Part shown: piece after piece, positions 50,133 to 60,200 of the stretch
Position numbering within the stretch: position 1 is the stretch's first letter
Layout: each line of letters opens with the position of its first letter
Assembly (NCBI RefSeq): GCF_900100765.1
Contig: NZ_FNFO01000014.1
Coordinates: 62,001-126,000, forward strand
Source: Catalinimonas alkaloidigena
GTDB lineage: Bacteria; Bacteroidota; Bacteroidia; Cytophagales; Flexibacteraceae
Length of the DNA stretch: 64,000 bases
Direction of reading: 5' to 3'
The notes under the pieces: model-generated
Databases searched by the model: none
The model's input: the letters and a program-made list of their open reading frames with translations, nothing else
Told to the model about the DNA's origin: nothing
Translations under genes and position numbers: made by a program

Positions 50133-51923
50133 ATGATACAAGAATCGATGTCTAAACTCATCCCGGTAGCGCTACGGGAAACTTCACAACACGAGCTACC
50201 CGTTTCGAAAGCAACCTCTCCCGCTACGTACGACATATACCCTACGCATCCGCTCGGAGACGGTCTGATTTTCGAGGGCTACGATACACTGGCCGCGGCC
50301 CTGGCTTCGTACCACTGCATCCGGATCGAGGGTTACGTGGGCATCCGCTTCGACCAGGTAAAAGATCGCCTGACAGCCGCTTTTACCAAGCAGGGGGTGG
50401 TGCCCACCTGGGTTCAGGTAGAAAGGGCGCTGAAGCCGGAAGTGTGCATTGATGCCCTCATCGCGCCCTACCTGGGTGGTGATGATCCGATCTTCGGCAG
50501 GGTTGCCCACGCCTTGGCACTGCAGGACTTTTTTGAGCAGGACCAACTAGACTCCCTGGCGGCTGATCGCGCCGACGGACCCGTGATCTATTACGGGATC
50601 GGCGCTTCGTTAGTGCCGGTGGAGGGTAAGCTTGTTTTTTTTGAAATCAGCAAAAACGAAATCCAGTTTCGGTCCAGAGCGGGTGCGGTACGGAACCTGG
50701 GCGCTTCGCAGGCGGATGATCCCAAAACGATGTACAAGCGTTTTTACTTTGTCGACTGGATCGTCCTGAACAAGCACAAGAACGCGCTCAAAAATGATAT
50801 AGACTTCCTGGTGGACGGCCAGCGCACCGAAGAAATCACGTGGATGCGAGGCGATGCCTGGCGCGAAAGCATTAAACGTATCGTCACTTCTCCCATCCGA
50901 GTACGGCCCTGGTTTGAACCCGGTGCCTGGGGAGGTCAATGGATTAAAAACAACATCGAAGGTCTGGAAGAGGACGTAGTGAACTATGCCTGGTCTTTTG
51001 AACTGATTGTGCCGGAGAACGGCATCCTTCTGGAAAGCGCAGGGCTGATGCTGGAGCATTCGTTTGATTTCCTCATGTTTCATGCAGGTGATGCGATATT
51101 AGGGAAGGATTTTAGCACGTACCGGTATGAATTTCCGATTCGGTTTGATTTCCTAGACACCTTCGATGGGGGGAACCTTTCGGTGCAATGCCATCCACAC
51201 CAGGCGTACATCCACCAGCACTTCGGGGAAAAGATTACCCAGGAAGAAACGTATTACATTCTTGACTGCAAGGACGAAGCTGAGGTATATCTTGGGTTTC
51301 AGGAAGGCATTACGCCGGCTGTGTTCAAAGAGGCATTGGAAACCAGCCAGCGGGAAAAACAGGAACTCGACATCAAGCAGTTTATCCAGACGTTTAAGTC
51401 ACACAAGCACGATTTGTTTCTGATTCCCCCCGGGACGATCCACAGTTCCGGGAAAGACAACCTGGTCTTGGAGATAAGTGCTACGCCTTACATCTACACC
51501 TTCAAAATGTACGACTGGTTACGGCTCGACCTGGAGGGCAATCCCCGACCGCTCAACATTGAAAGGGGCATGGAGAATCTGGTCTTTGAGCGATCGGGCA
51601 CCCGTGTGGCGTCGGAGCTAATCGCCAAGCCCCACCTTGTCGAACGTACTCCGGAGTGGGAATTGCAACATCTGGCTACGCATCCGGCACATCTGTATGA
51701 CGTGCATCGGTTTTATCTGAAAACAGAAGTACAGGTACGCACCCACAACCAAGCACACGTCCTGAGCCTGGTGGAAGGCCAGAAAATCGCCGTAGTGACT
51801 AAGAATGGTACTACCACCTTTTCGTATGCAGAAACCTTTATCATTCCAGCGGCTACGGAAGTGTATACTCTTAAAAACTTATCCAAGGATCCTGTTCTTG
51901 TCGTCAAGGCATTTAGTAAGTAA
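50133..51923 (+). CDS. Class I mannose-6-phosphate isomerase with long N-terminal domain
   Basis: This 596-residue cytoplasmic protein is much longer than the usual 300-400 residues. The catalytic cupin part is C-terminal (about 335-595), with the zinc ligands of type I enzymes: Gln and His in LSVQCHPHQAYIHQH, Glu in QEETYYILD and His in LIPPGTIHSSGKDN. The N-terminal 330 residues (for example YDTLAAALASYHCIRIEGYVG, FYFVDWIVLNKHK, IDFLVDGQ) form an extra domain of unknown function that loosely recalls a P-loop kinase without a Walker A motif. The enzyme converts mannose-6-phosphate to fructose-6-phosphate, the last step of the mannan locus. A strong terminator follows. Confidence 0.9.
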   Translation: MIQESMSKLIPVALRETSQHELPVSKATSPATYDIYPTHPLGDGLIFEGYDTLAAALASYHCIRIEGYVGIRFDQVKDRLTAAFTKQGVVPTWVQVERALKPEVCIDALIAPYLGGDDPIFGRVAHALALQDFFEQDQLDSLAADRADGPVIYYGIGASLVPVEGKLVFFEISKNEIQFRSRAGAVRNLGASQADDPKTMYKRFYFVDWIVLNKHKNALKNDIDFLVDGQRTEEITWMRGDAWRESIKRIVTSPIRVRPWFEPGAWGGQWIKNNIEGLEEDVVNYAWSFELIVPENGILLESAGLMLEHSFDFLMFHAGDAILGKDFSTYRYEFPIRFDFLDTFDGGNLSVQCHPHQAYIHQHFGEKITQEETYYILDCKDEAEVYLGFQEGITPAVFKEALETSQREKQELDIKQFIQTFKSHKHDLFLIPPGTIHSSGKDNLVLEISATPYIYTFKMYDWLRLDLEGNPRPLNIERGMENLVFERSGTRVASELIAKPHLVERTPEWELQHLATHPAHLYDVHRFYLKTEVQVRTHNQAHVLSLVEGQKIAVVTKNGTTTFSYAETFIIPAATEVYTLKNLSKDPVLVVKAFSK

Positions 51924-51967
51924 CGTGCACGCGGGGTTTAATCAGAGCTTAAACCCCGCGTGCACGT
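51923..51967. terminator. Bidirectional terminator between convergent genes
   Basis: A perfect 19-base stem (51923-51941 with 51949-51967; arm ACGTGCACGCGGGGTTTAA) encloses loop TCAGAGC. It lies between the isomerase stop and the end of the minus-strand giant gene and is flanked by T or A on both sides. Confidence 0.92.
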
Positions 51968-51974
51968 GCTTTTA

Positions 51975-54900
51975 CTACGGTTTGACCAGCTTTTGCGTAG
52001 GCTGCCCTTCCGACTGCAGGTAGTAGACCCCGGTAGGTAAGAACGCTACTGGCAAGACGGCTTGGTCGGTCATGCGCCATTCGCCTACGACTACACCCAG
52101 GGTGTTGTACAAGCGGACGGTATGGGTCCCTTCCCAGGCGATGTTCAGGTGGGTGGCAACGGGGTTGGGGTAGACCTGCCAGGAGGCAACGTTTGCCGCC
52201 GGACGGGTCGTGCCCGCCTTCCGGCTACTCTGGCAGTTGGACGCCGTAACGCCATAGCCGGAAGGCGCACTGCTTTGGGTGGAGAGGTAGAGCTTGTCCA
52301 GGTTGGTATTGGGTTCGCGGTACCCGATGTCGAGGGTGTTCACGCCCGCTGCCAGGGCAAAGGCCCCGCCGTCTTTCGGGTACCAGGTATAGCCGGTACC
52401 CGTAGGCGACTGCTCCCAGAGCATCCATTCCCCGCCGTTGATGCGCACCCAAAACGAATTACGGTTGGTGGTCATGGCCCGGATGCGCCCGAACAGGTAG
52501 TACTGACCTGCCTGGTCCAGGATGAACTGAAAGCGGAGGCGATCGGCCACCTGATCGGAAGGTGTGTACAAAGCGCTCCCTTGCCGGGTCATTATGCTGC
52601 CGTTCGACGCCAGCGAGCTGGCTACTTCCGTCCACTGGGTGCCCCCCTGCGCGCACTCGGCTTCCAGCCACACGTCTTCGGAGGCGACGGGTGGCGGCGG
52701 CGGTGGGGTACTGCAATTGAGGGCGATACCACCCAGGCCGGTGGGGGCTTCCGTTTCCGAAGTCACGACCAGCTTGTCGAGGTAGGTGCGGGGCTCGCGG
52801 TATTCCACATCGATTGTATTCGTGCCGGCCGGTAAAGCAACCGCGCCTTGTTTGATTTCGGTCCAGAAGAAGGCGCTGCTCACAGGCACCCCCCACTGCA
52901 TCCAGTTCTCGTTGTTGATGCGTACCCAAAACGAATTATGGCTGGAACTGATGGCCTTCACCCGCCCGAAGATGTGGTAGGTGCCCGTCGTCTCAATTTC
53001 TACCGTGAACCGTACCCGGTTGGCTGCCTGGCCACTCGGCGCACTGCCGTATCGATTCAGCATCGTAACATACTGGCTTTCAGATGCATCGACGGCGTTG
53101 CCAGGCTGCCAATGGTTGCCGACTTGGGCACACTCGGCTTCCAGCCAATACTGCTTGGTGACCGGCGGCGGGGGCGGTGGGGTACTGCAGTTGAGGGCCG
53201 TTTCTCCCAGCCCAGCGGGGGGCGTAGCCGAAGGGGTGATCACCAGCTTGTCCAGATAAGTACTGGGTTCGCGGTATTCCACATCGATCGTATTCGTGCC
53301 AGCCGGTAAGGCAATCGCGCCTTGTTTGATTTCGGTCCAGAAGAAGGCGCTGCTTACCGGCAGGCCCCACAGTACCCAATCGCCACCGTTGATGCGTAGC
53401 CAGAACGAGTTATGGTTGGAGCTGACCGTCCGTACCCGTCCGAAAACGTGGTACGTCCCGGCTTCGTCGACCTGAAAACTAAAGCGTACCCGGGCTGCCG
53501 CTTGCCCACCGGGAGCACTTCCGTAGCGATTTTGCATGGTAACGTATTTACCCTCTGAGGCATCGTCCGCACTTCCAGCCAGCCAGTGGCTTCCTACTTC
53601 GGCGCATTCGGCTTCCAGCCAGAGGGCGGTTTCGGCAGGGGGAGGTGTGTAGGGTGCAACGGTGATGCTTACTTCATCGGAATCGGCAGCGCCCTGATCG
53701 TCCGTGACCGTAAGCACCAGGGTATGGAGTCCCTCGGCCAGTTCCAGGGTAGGGTTCACCCCTGTCGCCAGGGTGGTCGTGTCTTTCTTCCAAACGTAGC
53801 GGATAAGGGTGCCGTCTTCGTCGCTGGAGCCGGATCCGTCGAGTGTGACCGATGCGCGCCCATTCGGACCCGCTCCTACGGTTTGATCCGGCCCGGCGTC
53901 CGCTTGCGGAGCGATGTTGGTCGGGGGCGGGGCGCACGCCGTCGTGATTTCTGCCAGCGAGCTACAACCGGCGGCGTTGTTGCTTATGGTAAAATCGTCG
54001 GCATTGGCAAACTGCTGCACGACACAACAAGTGGCTAGCGAGGCGTTCCCGCTGAGGGTAAGGCTGGTGAGGTGCGGCGCCTGTTGCAACGCGCTGATGT
54101 CCGTCAATCCGTCGTTATCCGCAACGACGACTTTGCTTTGGTCCAGACTGTCCAATCCCGCCAAACTGGTCAGGCTGGCGTTGGCAAGAATAATCAGCCG
54201 CGCCGACTTGCCTGAGGTCACTTTTTTCAGGCCCGTCAGGTCGGTTAGTTTGAGATTATTGAGGATGGTTACTTCGTTGTCTGGGGCCAGGGGAGCCATG
54301 TGGGCCAATCCGGTGAGCGAAGCCAACAGGGGGTTATTTTGGATGGTTAGATTACCGACCGAAGTAATGTTGTCCAGGCCTTCCAGCGACGTCAGTTGGG
54401 TACCGTTGATCTGCAGCGTGCCTCCTACCTTCTTGAGACGTCGCAACGGACGGAGGTCGGTAATCAGGTTGCCGAAAATGGTCAGGTTGCCGGTCACTTC
54501 ACCACACGTAAAGGCATCGACCTGCGCCTGCGTGACCAGGGTTACGTCTCCGCTACACACCGGGGGCGGCGTGATGGTGATCTTCACCGTGTACGGCGTG
54601 ACGTAATTGGTTCCTGTGTAGCGAAGGCGATAAAAATGCGTGCCGGGTGCGGGGGGCGGGAGGTCCAGCCGGTGGGTCAGGGTACGCTCGCTACTGCTGC
54701 CCGGCGTAAGGCCCGTGGCGGGCTTGGTGGCCACCGGCTGGAACGTGCCCCCGGCGCCGGCCACGCTGTCCTCAATGATGTAGCTTGCCAGACTGTTTTC
54801 CGCCCCGACTACCCATTCGAGGCGGGCCGTTTCGTTTTGTTTGCTTCCGGAAAACGAGTAAAGCACAAAGAAAACAGGAGGAAACCCGCAGCCGTCGAAG

Positions 54901-57020
54901 TTGGGAAGTCGAGGTTCCTCGATGCCGCCTCCGTACGTCTCTTCCCATTCCCGGTACAGGTTGGGGGCGCCCAAAATGACGTCCAGGTCCTGAAGAAGCC
55001 CGATCCTATCCAGTTCGTTCGTCCCCTTCATAATTTGATCGACCCAGACCGGTTGGCCGGCACGAAGGGTCTTGAGAGCAATAGCGTCCTTGTAGTCGGT
55101 CAGGTTACGCACGGCGATTACCTGTTGAGATAAAATCATCGAGGCCATTGCTACTACCGCCACCACGGCCACGGCGCTACTAACACTGCTTATTGCGCTG
55201 GCCACTGCAGAAGCATTGCTTTGTGCCGTAGTCGCCAGGCTTAACTGGGTTGCGGCGGATGCAATCTGTTGAGGCGTAGAGAAAAACTCAAGATTTGAGG
55301 TCACCAGCGTAAAGTTGGATAGAGCCGACGCATACGCCGCACTTGTGAATGCCGTAGCATTCATCAGCGTAGTAAGAACCAATGCCGTGGCCCCTGCTGC
55401 CGCTACGCTGCCCCCCAAGGAAACCAGCCCTTGGTTCGTGTAGCCGAAGGTACGGGTAGCGCGTGCGTACTGTTCCATCAAGGTGATTTGTGCACCGGCG
55501 GCATGATACGGGGCGGGCGGGGTGAAGTCGGTGGGATTGGGAATTTCCAGAAGATCGCTCATCGTACCGCCCACGTGTCCCTGGATGAAGGCTGTCCAGG
55601 CATCGTTCAACGCTTTTGCGTACTCAAGGCGAAGGCGACCCGCCTCTTGCTCCAAGTAAACGACCAGCGTTCTTTCCGCCTCGGTCCAGCTAGCGCGTGG
55701 CTTGTTTACCAGGTACCGTAGCACGTACTGGCGTACAGCGTAGGCGACTTCCACCCGATGGCCGGGATTAGTAGGTTTGAAATTCGCAAGAGCGTAATCT
55801 ACATTACTTGTTCCCGGACCATAATCGTAACGATCGAGTTGTGCCAGGGCCTGTCGCACAAGCGGGTACAACAGAACGTTACGGGGTAAACCGATGTAGT
55901 ACAGCAGCTCTTCCTGTTTTAACGAACAGTTGCTGGGATTGTAGAGGTGGGGTGCGTAGGTATCGGCTTGGTTCAGGTGAGCAAAGTCACCTTCTTTGGG
56001 GACCATATCGGCTACGTCGTTGCGCACCAGATGCCAGCGCACGCCCGCGGTGGTTACTACCGTCTGGTAGATCGGATGACCACTGGCGGCTTCGCCCCGC
56101 GAGCTCATGTAATAGCCGGTAGCCTCATTTTTTAGTTTGATGGTAAATTCGTCCGGCTCCAGTTTCCAGACACTTCGGGCATTCAGATGCGTACTGTCTA
56201 CCGTCATTAACGCCGCCCCGGCTGCATCGGAAGGAGCACTCAGGTACTGACCGGTCAGGTAGTTCCGTATGTGGTAGTAGTTGTTATAGCCGTCGTTCCG
56301 CACGTAGATAAACAGCCACATGCACGACAAATCTGACTCCAAAATGTGTTTGACCGGCGCTCCGTTGACTTTCTCGCCCAGGTCGCTGATGTAATCGCCA
56401 TTGTTGATGCCCATCAGTACATAGCGCGTCACCGCAGAGGTAGGGATCGCCTGCGTGAACGTAAACTGCTGCTCATCGTTGGCATAGATGCCACCAGGCC
56501 CCGGCGTAAATGTTCGTGCAAAGACGATCCCGGTGGTGGTATTGACCGTGACCCGCAGGTTAGTACCAATGCGCGGCTTGATGGACGGCCAGCCGGTGGT
56601 GACGTCGAAGGGCAGAAGCCGGAAATGCTGGTAGTGGCTCTCCTGCTTATCGCGCAGCACAATCGGGTGTCCACTCTGGTCGGAAACGAGCGTCAGGTAT
56701 TTCCCGCTCTTGGCATGCCGGATGTAAAACCATTGTTTGTCAGATTCGCCTTCCTCGTCCAGCGCAGCTTCGATGACAAACTGGCTTGAGTGCTCATAAT
56801 CTAAAGCCGATTGCACCACGACCTTGTCGCCATTCGTGGAAATCATGGCGCCGGTAGCCTGATTGGTAATCCACCAGGCTTTGTTGACGAGTTTGGCTTT
56901 GGTAGGCTGTTTGAAGTCGTTGGAAAAGCCAGAGTCGACCCATTGGGCCTGTACTCCAGGGATACCAGACCCGAAAACCAGCACTGCGGTCAGGGCACAG
57001 AAGGAGAAAAAATGTCGCAT
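51975..57020 (-). CDS. Giant T9SS-secreted lectin-like protein with hydrophobic helical segment, LRR, PKD and triple CBM-like modules
   Basis: This 1681-residue protein starts at ATG 57020, directly before a signal peptide ending GVQAQ. Domains in order are two ricin-type beta-trefoil-like regions (about 26-155 and 170-310; WFYIRHAKSGKYLTL, YYHIRNYLTGQYLSA), a helical region (about 330-520), a long hydrophobic Ala/Ser-rich stretch (about 527-640; GGSVAAAGATALVLTTLM, SSAVAVVAVVAMASMILS), a fibronectin-like domain (about 700-810), a leucine-rich/L-domain-like region (about 820-1025), a PKD domain (about 1033-1125), three related beta-sandwich modules starting WLEAEC (about 1127-1600) joined by poly-Pro linkers, and a T9SS sorting domain (about 1610-1681). 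It probably binds glycans outside the cell. The hydrophobic segment may insert in membranes; that is inference. It follows a hybrid two-component sensor gene on the same strand. Confidence 0.8.
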   Translation of the reverse strand: MRHFFSFCALTAVLVFGSGIPGVQAQWVDSGFSNDFKQPTKAKLVNKAWWITNQATGAMISTNGDKVVVQSALDYEHSSQFVIEAALDEEGESDKQWFYIRHAKSGKYLTLVSDQSGHPIVLRDKQESHYQHFRLLPFDVTTGWPSIKPRIGTNLRVTVNTTTGIVFARTFTPGPGGIYANDEQQFTFTQAIPTSAVTRYVLMGINNGDYISDLGEKVNGAPVKHILESDLSCMWLFIYVRNDGYNNYYHIRNYLTGQYLSAPSDAAGAALMTVDSTHLNARSVWKLEPDEFTIKLKNEATGYYMSSRGEAASGHPIYQTVVTTAGVRWHLVRNDVADMVPKEGDFAHLNQADTYAPHLYNPSNCSLKQEELLYYIGLPRNVLLYPLVRQALAQLDRYDYGPGTSNVDYALANFKPTNPGHRVEVAYAVRQYVLRYLVNKPRASWTEAERTLVVYLEQEAGRLRLEYAKALNDAWTAFIQGHVGGTMSDLLEIPNPTDFTPPAPYHAAGAQITLMEQYARATRTFGYTNQGLVSLGGSVAAAGATALVLTTLMNATAFTSAAYASALSNFTLVTSNLEFFSTPQQIASAATQLSLATTAQSNASAVASAISSVSSAVAVVAVVAMASMILSQQVIAVRNLTDYKDAIALKTLRAGQPVWVDQIMKGTNELDRIGLLQDLDVILGAPNLYREWEETYGGGIEEPRLPNFDGCGFPPVFFVLYSFSGSKQNETARLEWVVGAENSLASYIIEDSVAGAGGTFQPVATKPATGLTPGSSSERTLTHRLDLPPPAPGTHFYRLRYTGTNYVTPYTVKITITPPPVCSGDVTLVTQAQVDAFTCGEVTGNLTIFGNLITDLRPLRRLKKVGGTLQINGTQLTSLEGLDNITSVGNLTIQNNPLLASLTGLAHMAPLAPDNEVTILNNLKLTDLTGLKKVTSGKSARLIILANASLTSLAGLDSLDQSKVVVADNDGLTDISALQQAPHLTSLTLSGNASLATCCVVQQFANADDFTISNNAAGCSSLAEITTACAPPPTNIAPQADAGPDQTVGAGPNGRASVTLDGSGSSDEDGTLIRYVWKKDTTTLATGVNPTLELAEGLHTLVLTVTDDQGAADSDEVSITVAPYTPPPAETALWLEAECAEVGSHWLAGSADDASEGKYVTMQNRYGSAPGGQAAARVRFSFQVDEAGTYHVFGRVRTVSSNHNSFWLRINGGDWVLWGLPVSSAFFWTEIKQGAIALPAGTNTIDVEYREPSTYLDKLVITPSATPPAGLGETALNCSTPPPPPPVTKQYWLEAECAQVGNHWQPGNAVDASESQYVTMLNRYGSAPSGQAANRVRFTVEIETTGTYHIFGRVKAISSSHNSFWVRINNENWMQWGVPVSSAFFWTEIKQGAVALPAGTNTIDVEYREPRTYLDKLVVTSETEAPTGLGGIALNCSTPPPPPPVASEDVWLEAECAQGGTQWTEVASSLASNGSIMTRQGSALYTPSDQVADRLRFQFILDQAGQYYLFGRIRAMTTNRNSFWVRINGGEWMLWEQSPTGTGYTWYPKDGGAFALAAGVNTLDIGYREPNTNLDKLYLSTQSSAPSGYGVTASNCQSSRKAGTTRPAANVASWQVYPNPVATHLNIAWEGTHTVRLYNTLGVVVGEWRMTDQAVLPVAFLPTGVYYLQSEGQPTQKLVKP
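52219..53636 (-). repeat. Three tandem CBM-like modules within the giant gene
   Basis: The modules lie at about 53177-53636, 52686-53160 and 52219-52682. The first two are close copies, sharing for example a 38-base identical stretch (53317-53354 and 52843-52880). The third is clearly diverged but keeps WLEAEC, FWVRINGGEWMLW and YREPNTNLDKL. Linkers encode runs of six prolines. Confidence 0.9.
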
Positions 57021-57297
57021 ACGTAGTTGAGTTTGGGAGTAGAAGCAGGGTGCGTGGCCTTGCGAAGACGGGCGGTAACACGGCGTTTTCCGGCGTGATA
57101 CGAGTCTGTCTTGAAACCTCGTGCAACGAAGATAGAAGGGAGCGGGGGAGAGGTCGTGCACTATTGTTCCAAACTTGTATACTGGTGTAACACGCATGTA
57201 ACGTGCTGACATACAGTGTGTTAATTGTGGGGGTGTTGCAATATGACTGCTGGCGGGAAGTACTGCGCCTGCAAAAGGAAAGTGAGGTTGGAGCAGT

Positions 57298-60200
57298 TCA
57301 GGCGTGTTTCCGTTGCTCGCGCCATTCGGTAGGGCTTTGGCCCACCGTCTCGCTAAAGGTCCGGCTGAAGTACTGAGGACTGCTGAAGCCCACCGCATAG
57401 GCGACCTCGGTAATGGTCAGGGAAGGGTTGCATAACATTTGCTGGGCGACCTGAAGTCGGACCGACCGGATGTAATGATTCACGGAAGTGTCGAGCACCG
57501 CACGCAGTTTGCGGTACAACTGCGTGCGACTCATGGAAAGGGCGGTAGCCAGTTCGTCGGCGCCGAACCCGGGCTGGTCCAGGTGGGCTTCTACCAACGC
57601 TTGCAGGCGCGTCAGGAATTCGTTTTCGGTGGTCTCGGTAAGCGTGGGGGAGGGTGGTCCGGTTGGCGCAACGTGCTGACTGTAGTGCTGCTGTAACCGC
57701 CTGCGTAACCGGAGCAACTGTTCCAGGCGTACCAACAACTCCTCCGGATCGAAAGGCTTGATCAGGTAGGCATCCGCGCCCGTTTTCAGTCCGGCTACCT
57801 TGTCGGATTGGGTGGCTTTGGCCGTCAGCATCAGAATCGGAATGTGGCTGGTACGCACGTCCTGCTTGAGGGTCCGCACCAGCGTGTAGCCATCCGTGCG
57901 AGGCATCATGATGTCGCTGATAATCACGTCGGGCACCCGGGCCAGGGCTTGTTTTATTCCGTCTGAGCCGTCGCCCGCCGTGATGAGCTGGTAGCGACTT
58001 TCCAGGCAACTGACGAGGTATCGGGTGACTTCCGGCGTATCTTCCACCACCAACACCAGGGGGCGCCCGTCGTCGTAGGGTTCTTCGTCCGGGTGCGCCG
58101 GTACTGGCGGGGACTGGTGTTCCGTTGAGGGCAACGTGCCTTCGACGTTCTCCTGCAGAAAAGAAATGGCGTGCGGCAGGGATGTTTCCGGGGGCAACCC
58201 TTGTACGGGAAGGTCTACGGTAAACGTAGTACCACTGCCTTCCGCACTGTGAACCGAGATGGTACCGCCCAACTGTTCTACAAACTGGCGGGTTAGCGAC
58301 AGGCCAATTCCCGTCCCCTTACCGACCCGGCGGGCGGGTGTATCGGCCTGATAAAAGCGGTCGAAGATCCGGCCCTGTTCGGCCAGGGGAATGGCCACCC
58401 CCGTATCGCGGACCGATAAGGATAGCCAGTCTTCCTGTGTGTTTGCGTCCCTTTTCTGATGCTGATGGTATAGGGTGACCTGCACCTGGACCGCTCCTTC
58501 TGCGGGGGTGAATTTGAGGGCATTCGACACCAGATTGCTGACAATGCTCTGCCATTTGTCCGGATCGAATCGCGCGGGGAAGGCGGCCTGATTCGTCTTG
58601 AATTGCAGGTGAATGCCCCGATCCTGAGCCAGCGACCGGAAGCTTTCCGTCAGGTAACGCAAAAAAAGGATCAGGTCGGCAGATTCCAGCTGGATGGGAA
58701 GGGCCTCGGCGTCGAGTTTATTGAGATCCAGAATCTGGTTGATCAGCGTGAGGAGCTGTTGACTTTGCTGGTAAATGCGTTGCATGTTTTGCCGCAGGCG
58801 CTGCCGGGACAGGTAACCGGCCCCGTCTTCCGTTTGGCGGGCGTACCCCTGAATCACGGTGAGGGGCGTGCGGAACTCGTGGGTAATGTTGGTGAAAAAT
58901 CTGCTTTTGACTTCGTCAAGCTGCCGCAGGCGCTCCGCCTCGTTGCGGGCCATGCGCTGACGCAGCAGAAACCAGAGGACGGCATATCCCATGCCCAGAA
59001 GCAGGACCAGATAGCCCGCGTAAGCCCCGCCTGTTTTCCACCAGGGGGGCGCGATAAGGAGCGAAAGCTGCAATCCTTCTTCGTTCCACACGCCGTCGTT
59101 GTTCGCCGCCCGCACCTGTAGCGTATAGCGCCCCGGCGCCAGGTTGCTCAGCCGTAATTCGTTGCTGTATCCCAGGTGTACCCACGTCGTATCGACCTCT
59201 CGCAACCGGTACGCGTACTGGTTTTGCGCCGGCACGGTGAAGTTCAGCGCGGCCAGCCGAAGGTACAGGTTGTTCTGATCGTAAGGCAGCTGGACGTTAC
59301 GCAGCACGGTCAGGCTTGAGTCGAAGGAGAGGGACTGGTTGTTGGCGCGCAACTCTGTGATGTAGACCGGAGGCACAAACGTATTGGTCACCAGCGCTTC
59401 GGGGTGGATGACGGTCACCCCTTTGTTCCCTGCCAGGTAGAGCGTGCCGTCGGTGGCCTGCACAAAGTGGCGGGTCCCCTCCTCGCTGTCGACGTTTCCG
59501 TTCAGGTAGACGGCCGCATCGAAGAACGTAGCTTGGTGTGTGGCGGGTCGGAAATGCCCGACTCCCTGCAGGGTCGACAGCCAGAGATCGCCCGAACGGT
59601 CCGGAAAGAGGCTCACCAGCGTTTGCGTGGCCAGCGAGGGGGGGAGCGGTTGGCGGGTAATGCGTCCGGACGGAAGCGCGATGCGGTATACCTGATTATC
59701 GGCCAGAAACCATCCGGTACGATCGTCTGCCAGGATGAAGTCAGTAAGGGCATGCTGCGTCAGGAGGCTGTCGGCCGTAGGGAAGGAGAGCGGCAGAATC
59801 CGTAGGTCGTGCGCTGAAAAGCGGGCGAATTGGTGGCGGTGGCTGATCAGATACGCTCCTGAGTCGAGAGCCGCGTAGGGAATCAGGGGCGACGCGTCCT
59901 GGGGCATGCTCTGCTCCAGGGGGGTGAAGGGGAGACGGTCCGGGGAGGACACTCCAGGAAACAGGCGCAACAGGCCAAAGTTATTCTGGAGAAGAAAGGG
60001 CCCCCGTAAAGTGCCGAACAATTCCATAATGGCTCCCAGGGAAGGATAGTAGCGCGGGTCGCCCGGCGGCAACCCGACATTGATGTCGCCCAGCAATTGC
60101 CGCACCAGCTTTCCGTCCGAGAGGCGCACCTGACTCAGGCCCGACCAAGTTCCGAGCCAGGCCGTTCCGTCGGCCCGGGCCAGCATCGTCAGGATCTGAT

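Noticed and set aside
57021-57398. 126-codon N-terminal extension of the giant gene
   Set aside because: It has no signal or domain character and would overlap the end of the hybrid sensor gene by 101 bases. The ATG at 57020 sits directly before a clean signal peptide.
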